Source of the DNA: ZC4RG29 sp964521255
GTDB lineage: Bacteria; Bacteroidota; Bacteroidia; Cytophagales; Cyclobacteriaceae
Direction: 5' to 3'
Assembly: GCA_964521255.1 (NCBI GenBank)
Contig: CAZFRM010000002.1
Span: 306,671 to 370,670, forward strand
Length of the DNA stretch: 64,000 nucleotides
Positions 25,038 to 33,842 of this stretch are shown piece after piece. A model generated the notes under the pieces. That model did no database searches. It was not told where the DNA came from and saw only the letters and a list, made by a program, of their open reading frames with translations. Both the position numbers and the translations under genes were made by a program. Positions within the stretch are counted from its first letter, which is position 1, and every line of letters begins with the position of its first letter.

Positions 25038-26267
25038 TTATTTCAAACCGGCTAAAAATTCCAGCGCAATAACCGATTGATTAAGGTTGTTAAGATTGTT
25101 AAGATAATTCTCACGGATCTGAAGCGCATTCCGAACCGTAAGCCAGCGTTCGGTATAATCGATCTCACCATTGCGAAAAGCAAGGTCAGATTGTTTTAAT
25201 ATAAGCTCAGCATTTTGCAGCGCCGATGTTTGATAATAGGTTACGCTGTTTTTGTTCTTGCTATACTCCTGAACAGCTTGCTGCCATTGGCCTTGCGTCA
25301 GTTTCTGATTGTACTCGAACTGTGCCTCCAGCCTTTGTTCATTAAATTTCGCAGCGCTCACTTTTGCTGATTGCGGAACAAACCACAATGGAATGGAAAG
25401 CCCAATCATAAAACCCTGGAAGCGATCACTACTGGTCGCCATTTCACCATTAACACTAACTGGTGTTCCGATCAGGGTTTGATTGAAGTAACCTACATTT
25501 ATGTCGGGTAAAAATTTAGCGTTAGCCACGCGTCGTTCATTATCGGCAATTTCAACTTGCTGCTTTAAAAAAGCGAGCTGAGGATTTTGAGAAACGGATA
25601 CACTGTCTAACGACAAACTTAGCAGACGCTCCTCTAAACCATTCGATACAATATCAATGACCTCCTCACTTCCCATTAAGTTCTCCAACTGTTTGCGGTG
25701 GATAAGAATATCGGCGCGTGTCTGAGAAAGAAAATTTTTTGTCTCGATGCTTTGTGTTTCAGCGGCCGTTTTTTCAAGCAAGCGTGCTTCTCCCGTTTTG
25801 TACCGGAGATCAGATGCTTTAACCAAATCATTATAAATGCTGTCCTGACGTTGCAACAATTCCTCTTTGGCACGCAGGTAGACAAGCTGATAATAAACTT
25901 GTTTTACCATGTACGCCAGTTCATTTTCCGTTACCGCCTTTTGAAGTTCTCCTGCCCGCACCAGTGATTTTCCAAGCGCGGTATGCGAAGTAAATGATGT
26001 GGGAAATGGAATGCTTTGTGTAATGGTGATGTTATTATCATCCTTCGCGTAACTGTTGTATTGACCACGCATGTACATAATGCTCGTCTTGCCAACGTCA
26101 GTAGAAGTGCGTTTTACTTTTCGCTGGTATTCAATCGACAAGTCGGCGGCTTGTATAAGCTTATTGTTCTGTAGCGCTTGTGAAATGGCTTCGTCTAATG
26201 AAACAACCTGCTGGGCTGATATTGTGAAGCTGCTGAGAAATGCTATTGCTAAAATTATAAACTTCAT
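25038..26267 (-). CDS. TolC-family outer-membrane efflux protein (CusC/CzcC-like)
   Basis: 409 residues, signal peptide ending near AQQ (19-20). The two repeated OEP regions start with SLDEAISQALQNNKLIQAADL, and long coiled-coil helices follow. Length and gene order match the outer-membrane channel of a tripartite metal efflux system. The start overlaps the stop of the pump gene by 4 nt (ATGA), so translation is coupled. It spans the outer membrane and docks with the adaptor encoded next. Confidence 0.92.
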   Translation of the reverse strand: MKFIILAIAFLSSFTISAQQVVSLDEAISQALQNNKLIQAADLSIEYQRKVKRTSTDVGKTSIMYMRGQYNSYAKDDNNITITQSIPFPTSFTSHTALGKSLVRAGELQKAVTENELAYMVKQVYYQLVYLRAKEELLQRQDSIYNDLVKASDLRYKTGEARLLEKTAAETQSIETKNFLSQTRADILIHRKQLENLMGSEEVIDIVSNGLEERLLSLSLDSVSVSQNPQLAFLKQQVEIADNERRVANAKFLPDINVGYFNQTLIGTPVSVNGEMATSSDRFQGFMIGLSIPLWFVPQSAKVSAAKFNEQRLEAQFEYNQKLTQGQWQQAVQEYSKNKNSVTYYQTSALQNAELILKQSDLAFRNGEIDYTERWLTVRNALQIRENYLNNLNNLNQSVIALEFLAGLK

Positions 26268-29200
26268 AGTGCAAAACTTAAATGTGATTCCATTATCAAA
26301 AGAGTAGAAGCAATCATCAAGATTGATTTCGCTGTGGAACTACTCCATTTGATTCTTTCAAAATATATGTAGAGACAAGGCAGTACGATTAACGTAAGCA
26401 ATGTTGATGTGAGCAGACCACCAATCACTACAGTAGCAAGCGGCCGTTGTACTTCAGCTCCTGCACTGGTAGCAAGGGCCATCGGAAGAAAACCAAGTGA
26501 CGCTACGGATGCCGTCATTAAGACTGGCCGCAGACGAATGGCAGTGCCTTTCAATATCACTTCATTTAAATCAGACAGTCCCGCTGTTCTGAGTCGATTA
26601 AATTCAGCGATCAGTACAATTCCATTTAGTACCGCTACACCAAACAAAGCGATGAAGCCAACACCTGCCGAGATACTAAAAGGCATTCCTCTTATTAACA
26701 AAGCAAATACACCACCAATGGCCGCCATCGGAATAGCCGTGAAGATGAGAATGGATTGTTTGATGGAATGAAAAGTGAAATAGAGCATAATAAAAATAAG
26801 CAAAAGGGCAAGCGGTACAGCAACAGCAAGCCGTGCGTTTGCTTCTTGCAGATTTTCAAATTGTCCTCCATAGGTTGTATAATATCCCGGGGGTAAATCA
26901 ATTTGAGTTTCAATCTTCTGTTGGATCTCTTTTACAACAGATGCAACATCTCTTCCGCGTACATTAAAGCCCACAATAATTCTCCTCTTGGCATCTTCCC
27001 GTTGAATTTGATTCGGCCCCATTCTGAATTCAACATTCGCCAATTGACTTAGCGGTATTTGATTTCCGTTTGGCGCCGGTATAAAAAGATTTTGAACATC
27101 TTCAATTCGTTGACGACTCTGTTCACTCAACCGCACAACGAGGTCAAATCTTCTTTCACCTTCATAAACTATTCCCGCAGAATGGCCGGCGAATGCCGTA
27201 CTGATAATTTCATTTACAGTAGCAATGTTCAATCCGTACTTTGCAATTTCATCACGGTTGATGTTCACAACAATTTGCGGAAGCCCTGTTACTTCCTCGA
27301 CATACATATCGCGTGTACCTTCAACAGTAGAAACAATGCCGGCTACTTCTTTAGAAATATCCGTGAGTACTTGCAGATCTTCTCCGAATATTTTCACAGC
27401 CACATCCTGGCGAACGCCTGACATTAACTCATTAAAGCGCATTTGAATGGGTTGCTGAAAACCGAATGTTACTCCGGGCACAACTTCCAATGCTTCCATC
27501 ATTTTTTCCGCAAGCTCCTCTCTGTTTTTTGCTTTCTTCCATTCACCACGAGGCTTAAGAATAACCATGAGGTCGCACGCTTCAATTGGCATTGGGTCAG
27601 TAGGGATTTCAGACGAACCGATTTTTGAAACGACTTCTCTTACTTCATCAGGAAATTCTTTTAATAAAACCCCTGCACCTTTTTGTGCTGCTTCTATCGT
27701 ATAAGACAAACTGCTTCCTGTGAGAACACGTGTCTCCACAGCAAAGTCTCCTTCATCTAACGTTGGAAGAAATTCTCCTCCCATGTTAACAAACAACCAA
27801 AGGCTGGCAAGGAATAAAATGACAGAGGAGACAACCACGATCATCTTATGGCGAAGTGTGCTTTTGATCATGGGCTCATACCACTTGTGAAAGTACTCCA
27901 TCATCCGATCGGAAAAGTTTCTTTTATGTTGAGGATTTTTGCTAAGCAATAACGATGACATCATCGGTACATACGTCAGCGAAAGAATGAACGCACCGAG
28001 TATGGCAAAGGCAACTGTTTGCGCCATGGGCTTAAACATTTTTCCTTCAATACCCACCAGTGTGAGAATGGGCAGGTAGACAATGAGAATGATGATCTCA
28101 CCAAAGGCCGCTGACGTTCTGATCTTTGAAGCCGAAGCATACACTTCCTCATCCATTTCATTTTGTGTCAGGCGTTTGGTAATGGTGCGCAATCCCAGGT
28201 GGTGCATCGTTGCCTCTACGATAATCACCGCGCCGTCAACGATCAAACCAAAATCAATTGCTCCAAGACTCATTAAATTTCCGGAGACACCGAAAACACG
28301 CATGAGGGAGACCGCAAAAAGTAAAGACAAGGGAATGACGGACGCAAGAATAAGTCCGGCACGAAGATTTCCTAAAAACAAAACTAACACAGCGATAACA
28401 ATCAATGCACCTTCAATGAGATTTGTCCTCACCGTATCAATTGTTCTGCCCACCAATTCACTACGATCAAGAAAGGCATCGATCTCAAGTCCTTCCGGTA
28501 GCGATTTCTCAACTTGTGCCATTCTTTCTTTCACCCGCCTCACAACGGCATTAGAGTTTTCTCCTTTCAGCATTAACACAAGTCCACCTACTACTTCGCC
28601 TTCATTGTTATACGTCATGGCTCCAAACCGGGTCGCATATCCAAACCTTACTTCAGCAATATCACGCACCAGCACAGGCATTCCCGTTGAAGTATTCTTT
28701 ACAACGATCTTCTCAATGTCTTGCTTCGATCCTATCAAACCTTCGCTTCGAATAAAATAGGCCTTCGGTTTTTTGTCGATGTAAGCTCCGCCTGCATTCT
28801 CGTTGTTCAGTTGAAGTGCCGTGAATAAATTACCGATGCTAAGATCGTATCCGCGTAATTTATCCGGGTCCACTGCAATCTCATACTGCTTGAGTTGTCC
28901 ACCGAAGCTTGCCACATCAGCAACACCTTCGGTACCTAATAGTTGTCGCCGCACAATCCAATCCTGAACGGTGCGCAGTTCCATTGCCGAGTATTTTTCT
29001 TCAAATCCTTTTTTCGGACGAATGATATATTGAAAAATTTCTCCAAGGCCTGTTGTTAACGGCGCTAGTTCCGACTTATTAATATCAGAAGGAATTTGTT
29101 TAGCTACGGTATTGAGACGTTCACTAACCTGCTGCCGTGCCCAATAGATATCAACCTGATCTTTAAACACGATGGTTACAACCGAAAGTCCAAAGCGTGA

Positions 29201-29455
29201 GAAACTTCGGATTTCATCAATGCCTGGTATGGTTGCCATGGTTTGCTCCACAGGAAAGGTGACGAGTCGCTCTATGTCTAGCGCGGAATGAGAGGGAGCG
29301 ACCGTGATGATCTGCACCTGGTTATTGGTGATATCCGGCACAGCATCTATGGGAAGTTTCGTTAACGAATAAATTCCCCATATCACCAGACCCAGCGTAA
29401 ATAAACCAACCAGCAGTTTATTTTTTATTGAATAGTAAATGATCTTATCTAACAT
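26264..29455 (-). CDS. Heavy-metal efflux RND pump (CusA/CzcA family)
   Basis: 1,063 residues, full length for the HME-RND family. Inner-membrane proton antiporter. The start resembles family members (SIKNKLLVGLFTLGLVIWGIYSLTKLPIDAVPDITN). The TM4 motif DFGLIVDGAVIIVE at about 405 holds the proton-relay acidic residue, and PMARP-like blocks are present. Two large periplasmic loops and 12 TMs are evident. It is the first of three genes, with a 4-nt overlap to the TolC-like gene. The metal is not determinable, though the histidine-rich adaptor suggests a divalent one. Confidence 0.95.
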   Translation of the reverse strand: MLDKIIYYSIKNKLLVGLFTLGLVIWGIYSLTKLPIDAVPDITNNQVQIITVAPSHSALDIERLVTFPVEQTMATIPGIDEIRSFSRFGLSVVTIVFKDQVDIYWARQQVSERLNTVAKQIPSDINKSELAPLTTGLGEIFQYIIRPKKGFEEKYSAMELRTVQDWIVRRQLLGTEGVADVASFGGQLKQYEIAVDPDKLRGYDLSIGNLFTALQLNNENAGGAYIDKKPKAYFIRSEGLIGSKQDIEKIVVKNTSTGMPVLVRDIAEVRFGYATRFGAMTYNNEGEVVGGLVLMLKGENSNAVVRRVKERMAQVEKSLPEGLEIDAFLDRSELVGRTIDTVRTNLIEGALIVIAVLVLFLGNLRAGLILASVIPLSLLFAVSLMRVFGVSGNLMSLGAIDFGLIVDGAVIIVEATMHHLGLRTITKRLTQNEMDEEVYASASKIRTSAAFGEIIILIVYLPILTLVGIEGKMFKPMAQTVAFAILGAFILSLTYVPMMSSLLLSKNPQHKRNFSDRMMEYFHKWYEPMIKSTLRHKMIVVVSSVILFLASLWLFVNMGGEFLPTLDEGDFAVETRVLTGSSLSYTIEAAQKGAGVLLKEFPDEVREVVSKIGSSEIPTDPMPIEACDLMVILKPRGEWKKAKNREELAEKMMEALEVVPGVTFGFQQPIQMRFNELMSGVRQDVAVKIFGEDLQVLTDISKEVAGIVSTVEGTRDMYVEEVTGLPQIVVNINRDEIAKYGLNIATVNEIISTAFAGHSAGIVYEGERRFDLVVRLSEQSRQRIEDVQNLFIPAPNGNQIPLSQLANVEFRMGPNQIQREDAKRRIIVGFNVRGRDVASVVKEIQQKIETQIDLPPGYYTTYGGQFENLQEANARLAVAVPLALLLIFIMLYFTFHSIKQSILIFTAIPMAAIGGVFALLIRGMPFSISAGVGFIALFGVAVLNGIVLIAEFNRLRTAGLSDLNEVILKGTAIRLRPVLMTASVASLGFLPMALATSAGAEVQRPLATVVIGGLLTSTLLTLIVLPCLYIYFERIKWSSSTAKSILMIASTLLIMESHLSFAL

Positions 29456-29613
29456 ATGATGAAAGAATAATGACGGATATGAACAACAATCCGAAATCTT
29501 ATTAACTAAATAATTACTCCATGACAGAATGTGTATTCATCATGAACAACATTCCACAGAATGAAAAAAAGATTGAGATAGGATAACATGCAAGGGTTAT
29601 CCGCATGAATGAC

Positions 29614-29961
29614 TTAAGAAAACTTAGGCGGTTGCCAAATAGCGTCACTATTATCGAATGACGTCTTCTCCTGATAAGGAGTTAAAAGTTTCGTGTTATG
29701 GATTAGATTAACAAATGAAAGGTCAGCATCACGATTGAGCTTAATGTGTGCCGCACAACATGAACAAATACAGAAGGGAGTACACGACTCTTGTTCTGAA
29801 CTATCGTGATCCAGATCAGCAACCATTTCAAGTTGTGCACCTTGCTCATCTCCACAACTATCGTTATCCTGGCAGGGATAAACAGATAGGGATAAAACGT
29901 ACAAGGCGAATATGGTGCAGAAAATTTTCACGCAACAAATATAAGTGGTTTGGTTTTGCAA
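29614..29961 (-). CDS. Small exported Cys/Asp-rich protein (DUF6660-like)
   Basis: 115 residues with a signal-like N-terminus (IFCTIFALYVLSLSVYPC), an acidic stretch and a Cys cluster (CTPFCICSCC). Small proteins of this type with a CxPFCxCxCC cluster often sit just upstream of metal RND pumps in Bacteroidota, and the assignment to DUF6660 rests on memory of that pattern. It is 158 nt upstream of the pump gene on the same strand and may bind or sense metal in the periplasm. The function is unproven. Confidence 0.72.
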   Translation of the reverse strand: MQNQTTYICCVKIFCTIFALYVLSLSVYPCQDNDSCGDEQGAQLEMVADLDHDSSEQESCTPFCICSCCAAHIKLNRDADLSFVNLIHNTKLLTPYQEKTSFDNSDAIWQPPKFS

Positions 29962-30047
29962 TTGAATTACAACTGAATTGTTTTTTACGATTGTAAGATA
30001 TTTAACTTTTTCACACTTATTTGAATAGTGGTTTTACACACTTGCTT

Positions 30048-30110
30048 TTCTTTTTGTGGCTTAGTGGCCTCAACAATTTCAAGTCACTAAGGCACAAGGG
30101 CACTAAGAAA
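30048..30110. repeat. CACTAAGGCACAAGG-type inverted repeat
   Basis: CTTTTTGTGGCTTAGTG (30048-30066 region) is an imperfect inverse complement of CACTAAGGCACAAGGGCACTAAG (30085-30107). It lies just after the porin gene's 3' end. It resembles a common Bacteroidota interspersed palindrome. Confidence 0.5.
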
Positions 30111-30136
30111 TCTCCGCTAACCGGGCAACTTCCAAT

Positions 30137-31369
30137 CTAGAAATAAGATGAAAATCCAAACTGGAAGCCGGCTGTTTTCGAGGGAGGGTTTCCGAATAGA
30201 TCGGTTTGCCAGTTGTACCGGTAGTTCAACCTGATTACGGTTTGAGGTGCAGGCCTCCAACTCAAGCCTGGCATTATGGATATAAAATCATCTGCGATAG
30301 GATCGCCTGTTTCTATAAAATCATCTCTATTCCAATCCACATATTCAAATCGTAGTGCTGCATTGATCACAGATCGTTCAAAGCCAAAAATATTTTTCCT
30401 GAAAATGGGCTGAACAAAATCTACAAACCCTCCTGCCTGCTTACTTCCATATTGCTGTCCGTAATTTTCCGGTACATCAACATTGATAAACGTCCATTCA
30501 GTATTGATGTAGGTTTTAGTGAAGGAAATAATTGTGTTGAAGTCGACCGCCCAGGCATTAACTCTTCTTTTCTTATCAAGGGTAAGGCCGTCTTCTTCAA
30601 ATTTATTATAAACACCACCCATATATGACAATCCCAATTCACCAATTGATTTATTTCGCAGGGCAACCTTAGCTGTAAGCAGTGGCACACCGTTAAAGCT
30701 TTCCTCAAACCGGTCAGGGTTCTCTTTCGTTGCGGGAAGGAAGGTTTTATTCTCTGTGTTACTGATTATCCTGTCATCAAATCCATTGGTGAGATAAACT
30801 TCATAAGCATATACCCAATTGTTTTGATACAACTTTCCATACAATCCAAAACCCACATTACTCCAGGTAGCCGGTAAAAGCTGCGTTGCTGAAACAGGCC
30901 GGTCAATAAATTCCCATTTAGGCCCATCGTGATTTTGGTTGAATGCTCCGATGGGATTCATTATGATTCCACCTCTGAAGTTAAGCAACGGGTTAAACTC
31001 AAAATCAACGGATGCAAACTCGATATTGATTTCCTTCGTGCCATCCTCAAACTCAATCTCGGAAAGAAATTTGATTCGTTTGTAAATGCTGGAGGCCACG
31101 AAGAATGTCAGTCTTCGCATTTGAAATTGATGACCTTCTGACACGCCATCAGTGCCCATGTGCTGCCAGTTTGCTTCTATGTAGCCGCCCAGGGAAACAG
31201 GGAGTTTTCCCACCGTAAGAAAAGGCCGGTTATACACCGCATCCATGTTCATATACATTTCCGAAGAATCTATCGGTGCACGCTTAAACAAGGTAGAGTC
31301 AACCTGAGCCCACGAGGTATTGGTCAACACGGGAAGGACTAATAAAATTAATAGTATAGTTTTTTTCAT
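30137..31369 (-). CDS. Outer-membrane porin, phosphate-selective porin-like
   Basis: 410 residues. A signal peptide ends near SWAQ (22). The rest has alternating beta-strands and ends in Phe (GFSSYF), typical of outer-membrane beta-barrels. Strand patterns such as GGYIEANWQHM, EIEFEDGTKEINIEFASVDFEF and GGIIMNPIGAFNQNHDGPKWEFIDRP resemble the porin O/P family of Bacteroidota. It is the last of three co-transcribed genes, overlapping the Rieske gene by 4 nt. It may admit the substrate used by the periplasmic redox proteins; the substrate is unknown. Confidence 0.85.
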   Translation of the reverse strand: MKKTILLILLVLPVLTNTSWAQVDSTLFKRAPIDSSEMYMNMDAVYNRPFLTVGKLPVSLGGYIEANWQHMGTDGVSEGHQFQMRRLTFFVASSIYKRIKFLSEIEFEDGTKEINIEFASVDFEFNPLLNFRGGIIMNPIGAFNQNHDGPKWEFIDRPVSATQLLPATWSNVGFGLYGKLYQNNWVYAYEVYLTNGFDDRIISNTENKTFLPATKENPDRFEESFNGVPLLTAKVALRNKSIGELGLSYMGGVYNKFEEDGLTLDKKRRVNAWAVDFNTIISFTKTYINTEWTFINVDVPENYGQQYGSKQAGGFVDFVQPIFRKNIFGFERSVINAALRFEYVDWNRDDFIETGDPIADDFISIMPGLSWRPAPQTVIRLNYRYNWQTDLFGNPPSKTAGFQFGFSSYF

Positions 31370-31812
31370 GCTGATGTCAATTCAATAAAGATATTTTCAT
31401 CTTTAACAGAAGTTGGAAATGAACGCAATGCATTTTCAGCAGGGCCTTGCACCACTTTCCCCTTTCGATCAAATTCACTTCCATGACTTGGACAATGTAA
31501 ATGATCTCCCGATGCCTGGAGCTCTGATCCCTGGTGTGTACACTTCATCCAAAGTGCATTGTATTCATTGTCTGATTCCCTGAACAGGTAAATCGGAAAC
31601 TCAAGCTTTTCATTATGGACGACAATAAACTGACGGATGAGTTGCTTGTCTTTTTTAAGATAAATGAATTCAGATTTTGAAATCGATATTCCCTTCGTTT
31701 CAAAAATCCCGCTTACATAATGCGTGGACTGACAAGCCGATAAAACAGATGACAAGAGGCCACCACTTATACAAGCCAGGCAGGATTGCGTTACAAATTC
31801 ACGTCTGTTCAT
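31366..31812 (-). CDS. Exported Rieske [2Fe-2S] protein
   Basis: 148 residues. The N-terminus (MNRREFVTQSC...) has a twin-arginine-like RREF motif and a lipobox-like Cys at 27 (VLSAC), so it is probably exported folded and lipid-anchored. The Rieske ligands are complete: C91-T-H93 and C107-P-S-H110. It is placed between the diheme oxidoreductase and the porin genes (3 nt and 4-nt overlap), so it likely passes electrons to or from the haem protein in the periplasm. Confidence 0.9.
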   Translation of the reverse strand: MNRREFVTQSCLACISGGLLSSVLSACQSTHYVSGIFETKGISISKSEFIYLKKDKQLIRQFIVVHNEKLEFPIYLFRESDNEYNALWMKCTHQGSELQASGDHLHCPSHGSEFDRKGKVVQGPAENALRSFPTSVKDENIFIELTSA

Positions 31813-31815
31813 AAA

Positions 31816-32991
31816 TCAAAGGCTTTCGAGGAAACGAATTAATTTTTGCTTTTCATCATCAGTGAGTGATTGAAAATTCTCTTTGCTTTCTGTCCCTTCA
31901 CCACCGTGCAAAAGTATTGCTCCTTCAATACTGGTAGCCCGCCCATCGTGAAGAAGATAATATTTACCTCCTTGCGAGTTTTTAGAAAGTCCCAATCCCC
32001 AAAGCGGAGGTGTTCGCCATTCTGAAGTTTTAGCAGAGCCTTCCGTGTAACCATCATCTAAACCTGGCCCCATGTCGTGGAGTAACAAATCGGTATAGGG
32101 ATAAAATGTTTTATGCGACAGGGCAGCAATAGAACTTTCTCCGGTTTTCATTTCAGGGCGGTGGCAATTAGCGCAACCGATAGTTGTAAATATTTCTTTG
32201 CCGGAAAGAATTTCACTGGTTTCTTTTCTTGGAACAGGAGCTTTTAATGTTTTTAAATAAAAGACAACATCCAGGACAGTTTGATTTGAAATCTCCGGAT
32301 CAATTTCCAATCCTGAGTAAGTATCAATGTATTCATAAGTTGATGTAATCCCAATGTCCTCATTATAAGCGTTGGCCGTCTGTTGGAGCAAATCATATAC
32401 AGCGGCCTTCTTTCCGAACCTTCCAATGTATTTTTCATTTTGCTTATAACTGTCTGGCCGTGGAATACTGTATTCTCTGATATCAATCCAGTTCGGCACT
32501 CCGCTTATTCCGTCACCGTCTGCATCATCGGGATCCGCCCATGACAAAATATCTTCATCACTTACAGCATCTAAATAACCAAGGCCCGTGTTGGGAGGAG
32601 GTGTAAGATTTGAAAAGGTTGCACCGGCAGGAATTTTCTCCGGGGCGAATCCGGGAATAGAGCGATGTTGTAGTTGAGGTCCGCCTTGGTTTAAATATTG
32701 ATTACCATTTTCGTCAGGTTGACCAAACCGGGTTAGTGTAGTAAAGGGATGTCCCCGTCCATCGCCAGGGTGGCAAGTTCCACAGGAGGTGGCAACAAAT
32801 AATGGGCCCAGTCCGCTTTCTGCAATAAACACTTCGTCATTAAATGCAATGTCACCTCTCAGAAATTGAAGGTTTTCAGCTTCGTTAAGTCCGGCAACAG
32901 GGCCATCCAGTATCTCATCGTCGGCCGGGGCATTCGGTTGAAATTCTTCACAGGAAATCAAAAACACGCAAACCAGCAGCAGGTTTCTCAT
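31816..32991 (-). CDS. Diheme c-type oxidoreductase (DHOR/thiol-oxidoreductase family)
   Basis: 391 residues. Lipoprotein Cys at 14. Two haem c sites: C70-G-T-C73-H74 and C273-A-N-C276-H277. The region after the first haem (HPGDGRGHPF, then a long insert with DADGDGISGVPN) and the end (TPPLWGLGLS...YLLHDGRATSIEGAILLHGGE) are typical of the DHOR family, whose members are often found next to iron-uptake genes. First gene of the operon. A perfect palindrome lies 33-48 nt upstream of its start, in the divergent region shared with the DtxR-family gene. Confidence 0.9.
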   Translation of the reverse strand: MRNLLLVCVFLISCEEFQPNAPADDEILDGPVAGLNEAENLQFLRGDIAFNDEVFIAESGLGPLFVATSCGTCHPGDGRGHPFTTLTRFGQPDENGNQYLNQGGPQLQHRSIPGFAPEKIPAGATFSNLTPPPNTGLGYLDAVSDEDILSWADPDDADGDGISGVPNWIDIREYSIPRPDSYKQNEKYIGRFGKKAAVYDLLQQTANAYNEDIGITSTYEYIDTYSGLEIDPEISNQTVLDVVFYLKTLKAPVPRKETSEILSGKEIFTTIGCANCHRPEMKTGESSIAALSHKTFYPYTDLLLHDMGPGLDDGYTEGSAKTSEWRTPPLWGLGLSKNSQGGKYYLLHDGRATSIEGAILLHGGEGTESKENFQSLTDDEKQKLIRFLESL

Positions 32992-33023
32992 CTTTTTAAA
33001 GTTTCGAAAGGCTAAATTAAAAA

Positions 33024-33039
33024 GTTAGATTAATCTAAC
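33024..33039. promoter_or_regulatory. Candidate DtxR-family operator
   Basis: GTTAGATTAATCTAAC is a perfect 16-bp palindrome in the 104-bp gap between the divergent DHOR and DtxR-like genes. It shares the TTAG...CTAA frame of the classic DtxR/IdeR box (TTAGGTTAGCCTAACC). It probably controls both transcripts in response to iron or manganese; binding is inferred. Confidence 0.65.
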
Positions 33040-33095
33040 AAAATATTTATACATACTAAACAAAAAATAGTTTATTTTTACATGAAAAAACGTGA

Positions 33096-33749
33096 ATGAG
33101 GTCACTCACCGAAGAGAATTACCTTAAATCCATTTTCGGGTTGTCACAAGCCACAGGAGAAGTTTTTGTGTCTGAACTGGCCAGGAAACTACAGGTAAAA
33201 CTGCCTACTGTAAACAGCATGATAAAAAAACTGGCAGCCAAGAAAATGGTTGCATACGCTCCTTACAAAGGCATCCGGCTTACAGAGAAAGGAAGGAAGG
33301 AAGCGCTCTCTATCATACGCAAACATCGTCTGGCGGAATTGTTCCTGGTAAGAGTAGTTGGACTAGGTTGGGAAGAAGTGCACGACATCGCTGAGCAACT
33401 TGAACATATAAACTCACAACGATTTTACGACCGCATTGATGAATTGCTCAATTATCCAAAGGTAGACCCCCATGGCGAACCCATTCCTGATAGCAATGGA
33501 AAAATCACAACCAAAAAGCATACATCATTAATTGACATTCCCGAAGGAAAGAAAGCAAAAATTACTGCTGTTGCTGAAGATGAAAAATCTTTTCTTCATC
33601 ATTTGAATGCAAAGGGATTGCAAATCGGTGATACTGTTACCATCAGTAAAAAAGAATCATTTGACGGATCAATAACCATCATTAACAAATCACGAAAAGA
33701 AGTAATGCTTACGCACCAGACTGCGGAGAGGATATTGGTGGAGTTGTAG
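33096..33749 (+). CDS. DtxR/MntR-family metal-dependent repressor
   Basis: 217 residues. N-terminal winged helix (about 1-65), dimerisation domain with the metal site (LEHINSQRFYDRIDELLNYPKVDPHGEPIP, about 107-140), and a C-terminal FeoA/SH3-like domain (about 150-217). Full length. It should repress in the presence of Fe2+ or Mn2+. A five-codon frame (MKKRE) begins at 33082 and its TGA overlaps this ATG, which might couple translation or be incidental. A palindrome 57 nt upstream is a likely autoregulatory site. Confidence 0.92.
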   Translation: MRSLTEENYLKSIFGLSQATGEVFVSELARKLQVKLPTVNSMIKKLAAKKMVAYAPYKGIRLTEKGRKEALSIIRKHRLAELFLVRVVGLGWEEVHDIAEQLEHINSQRFYDRIDELLNYPKVDPHGEPIPDSNGKITTKKHTSLIDIPEGKKAKITAVAEDEKSFLHHLNAKGLQIGDTVTISKKESFDGSITIINKSRKEVMLTHQTAERILVEL

Positions 33750-33807
33750 GAAGGTTATCGGTTTTAGTTATCAGTTAATAGTGGATTTTACGACAAAAAC
33801 TGATCAC

Positions 33808-33841
33808 AAAATCCTTTAATCCGACAAATCCCGGTTCAGAC
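33808..33841 (-). repeat. GTCTGAACC-family repeat at the stop of the permease gene
   Basis: On the minus strand AGTCTGAACCGGGATTTGTC begins directly after the TAA stop of the 33843-36251 gene, then continues as GGATTAAAGGATTTT. Fourth member of the family. Confidence 0.75.
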
Positions 33842-33842
33842 T

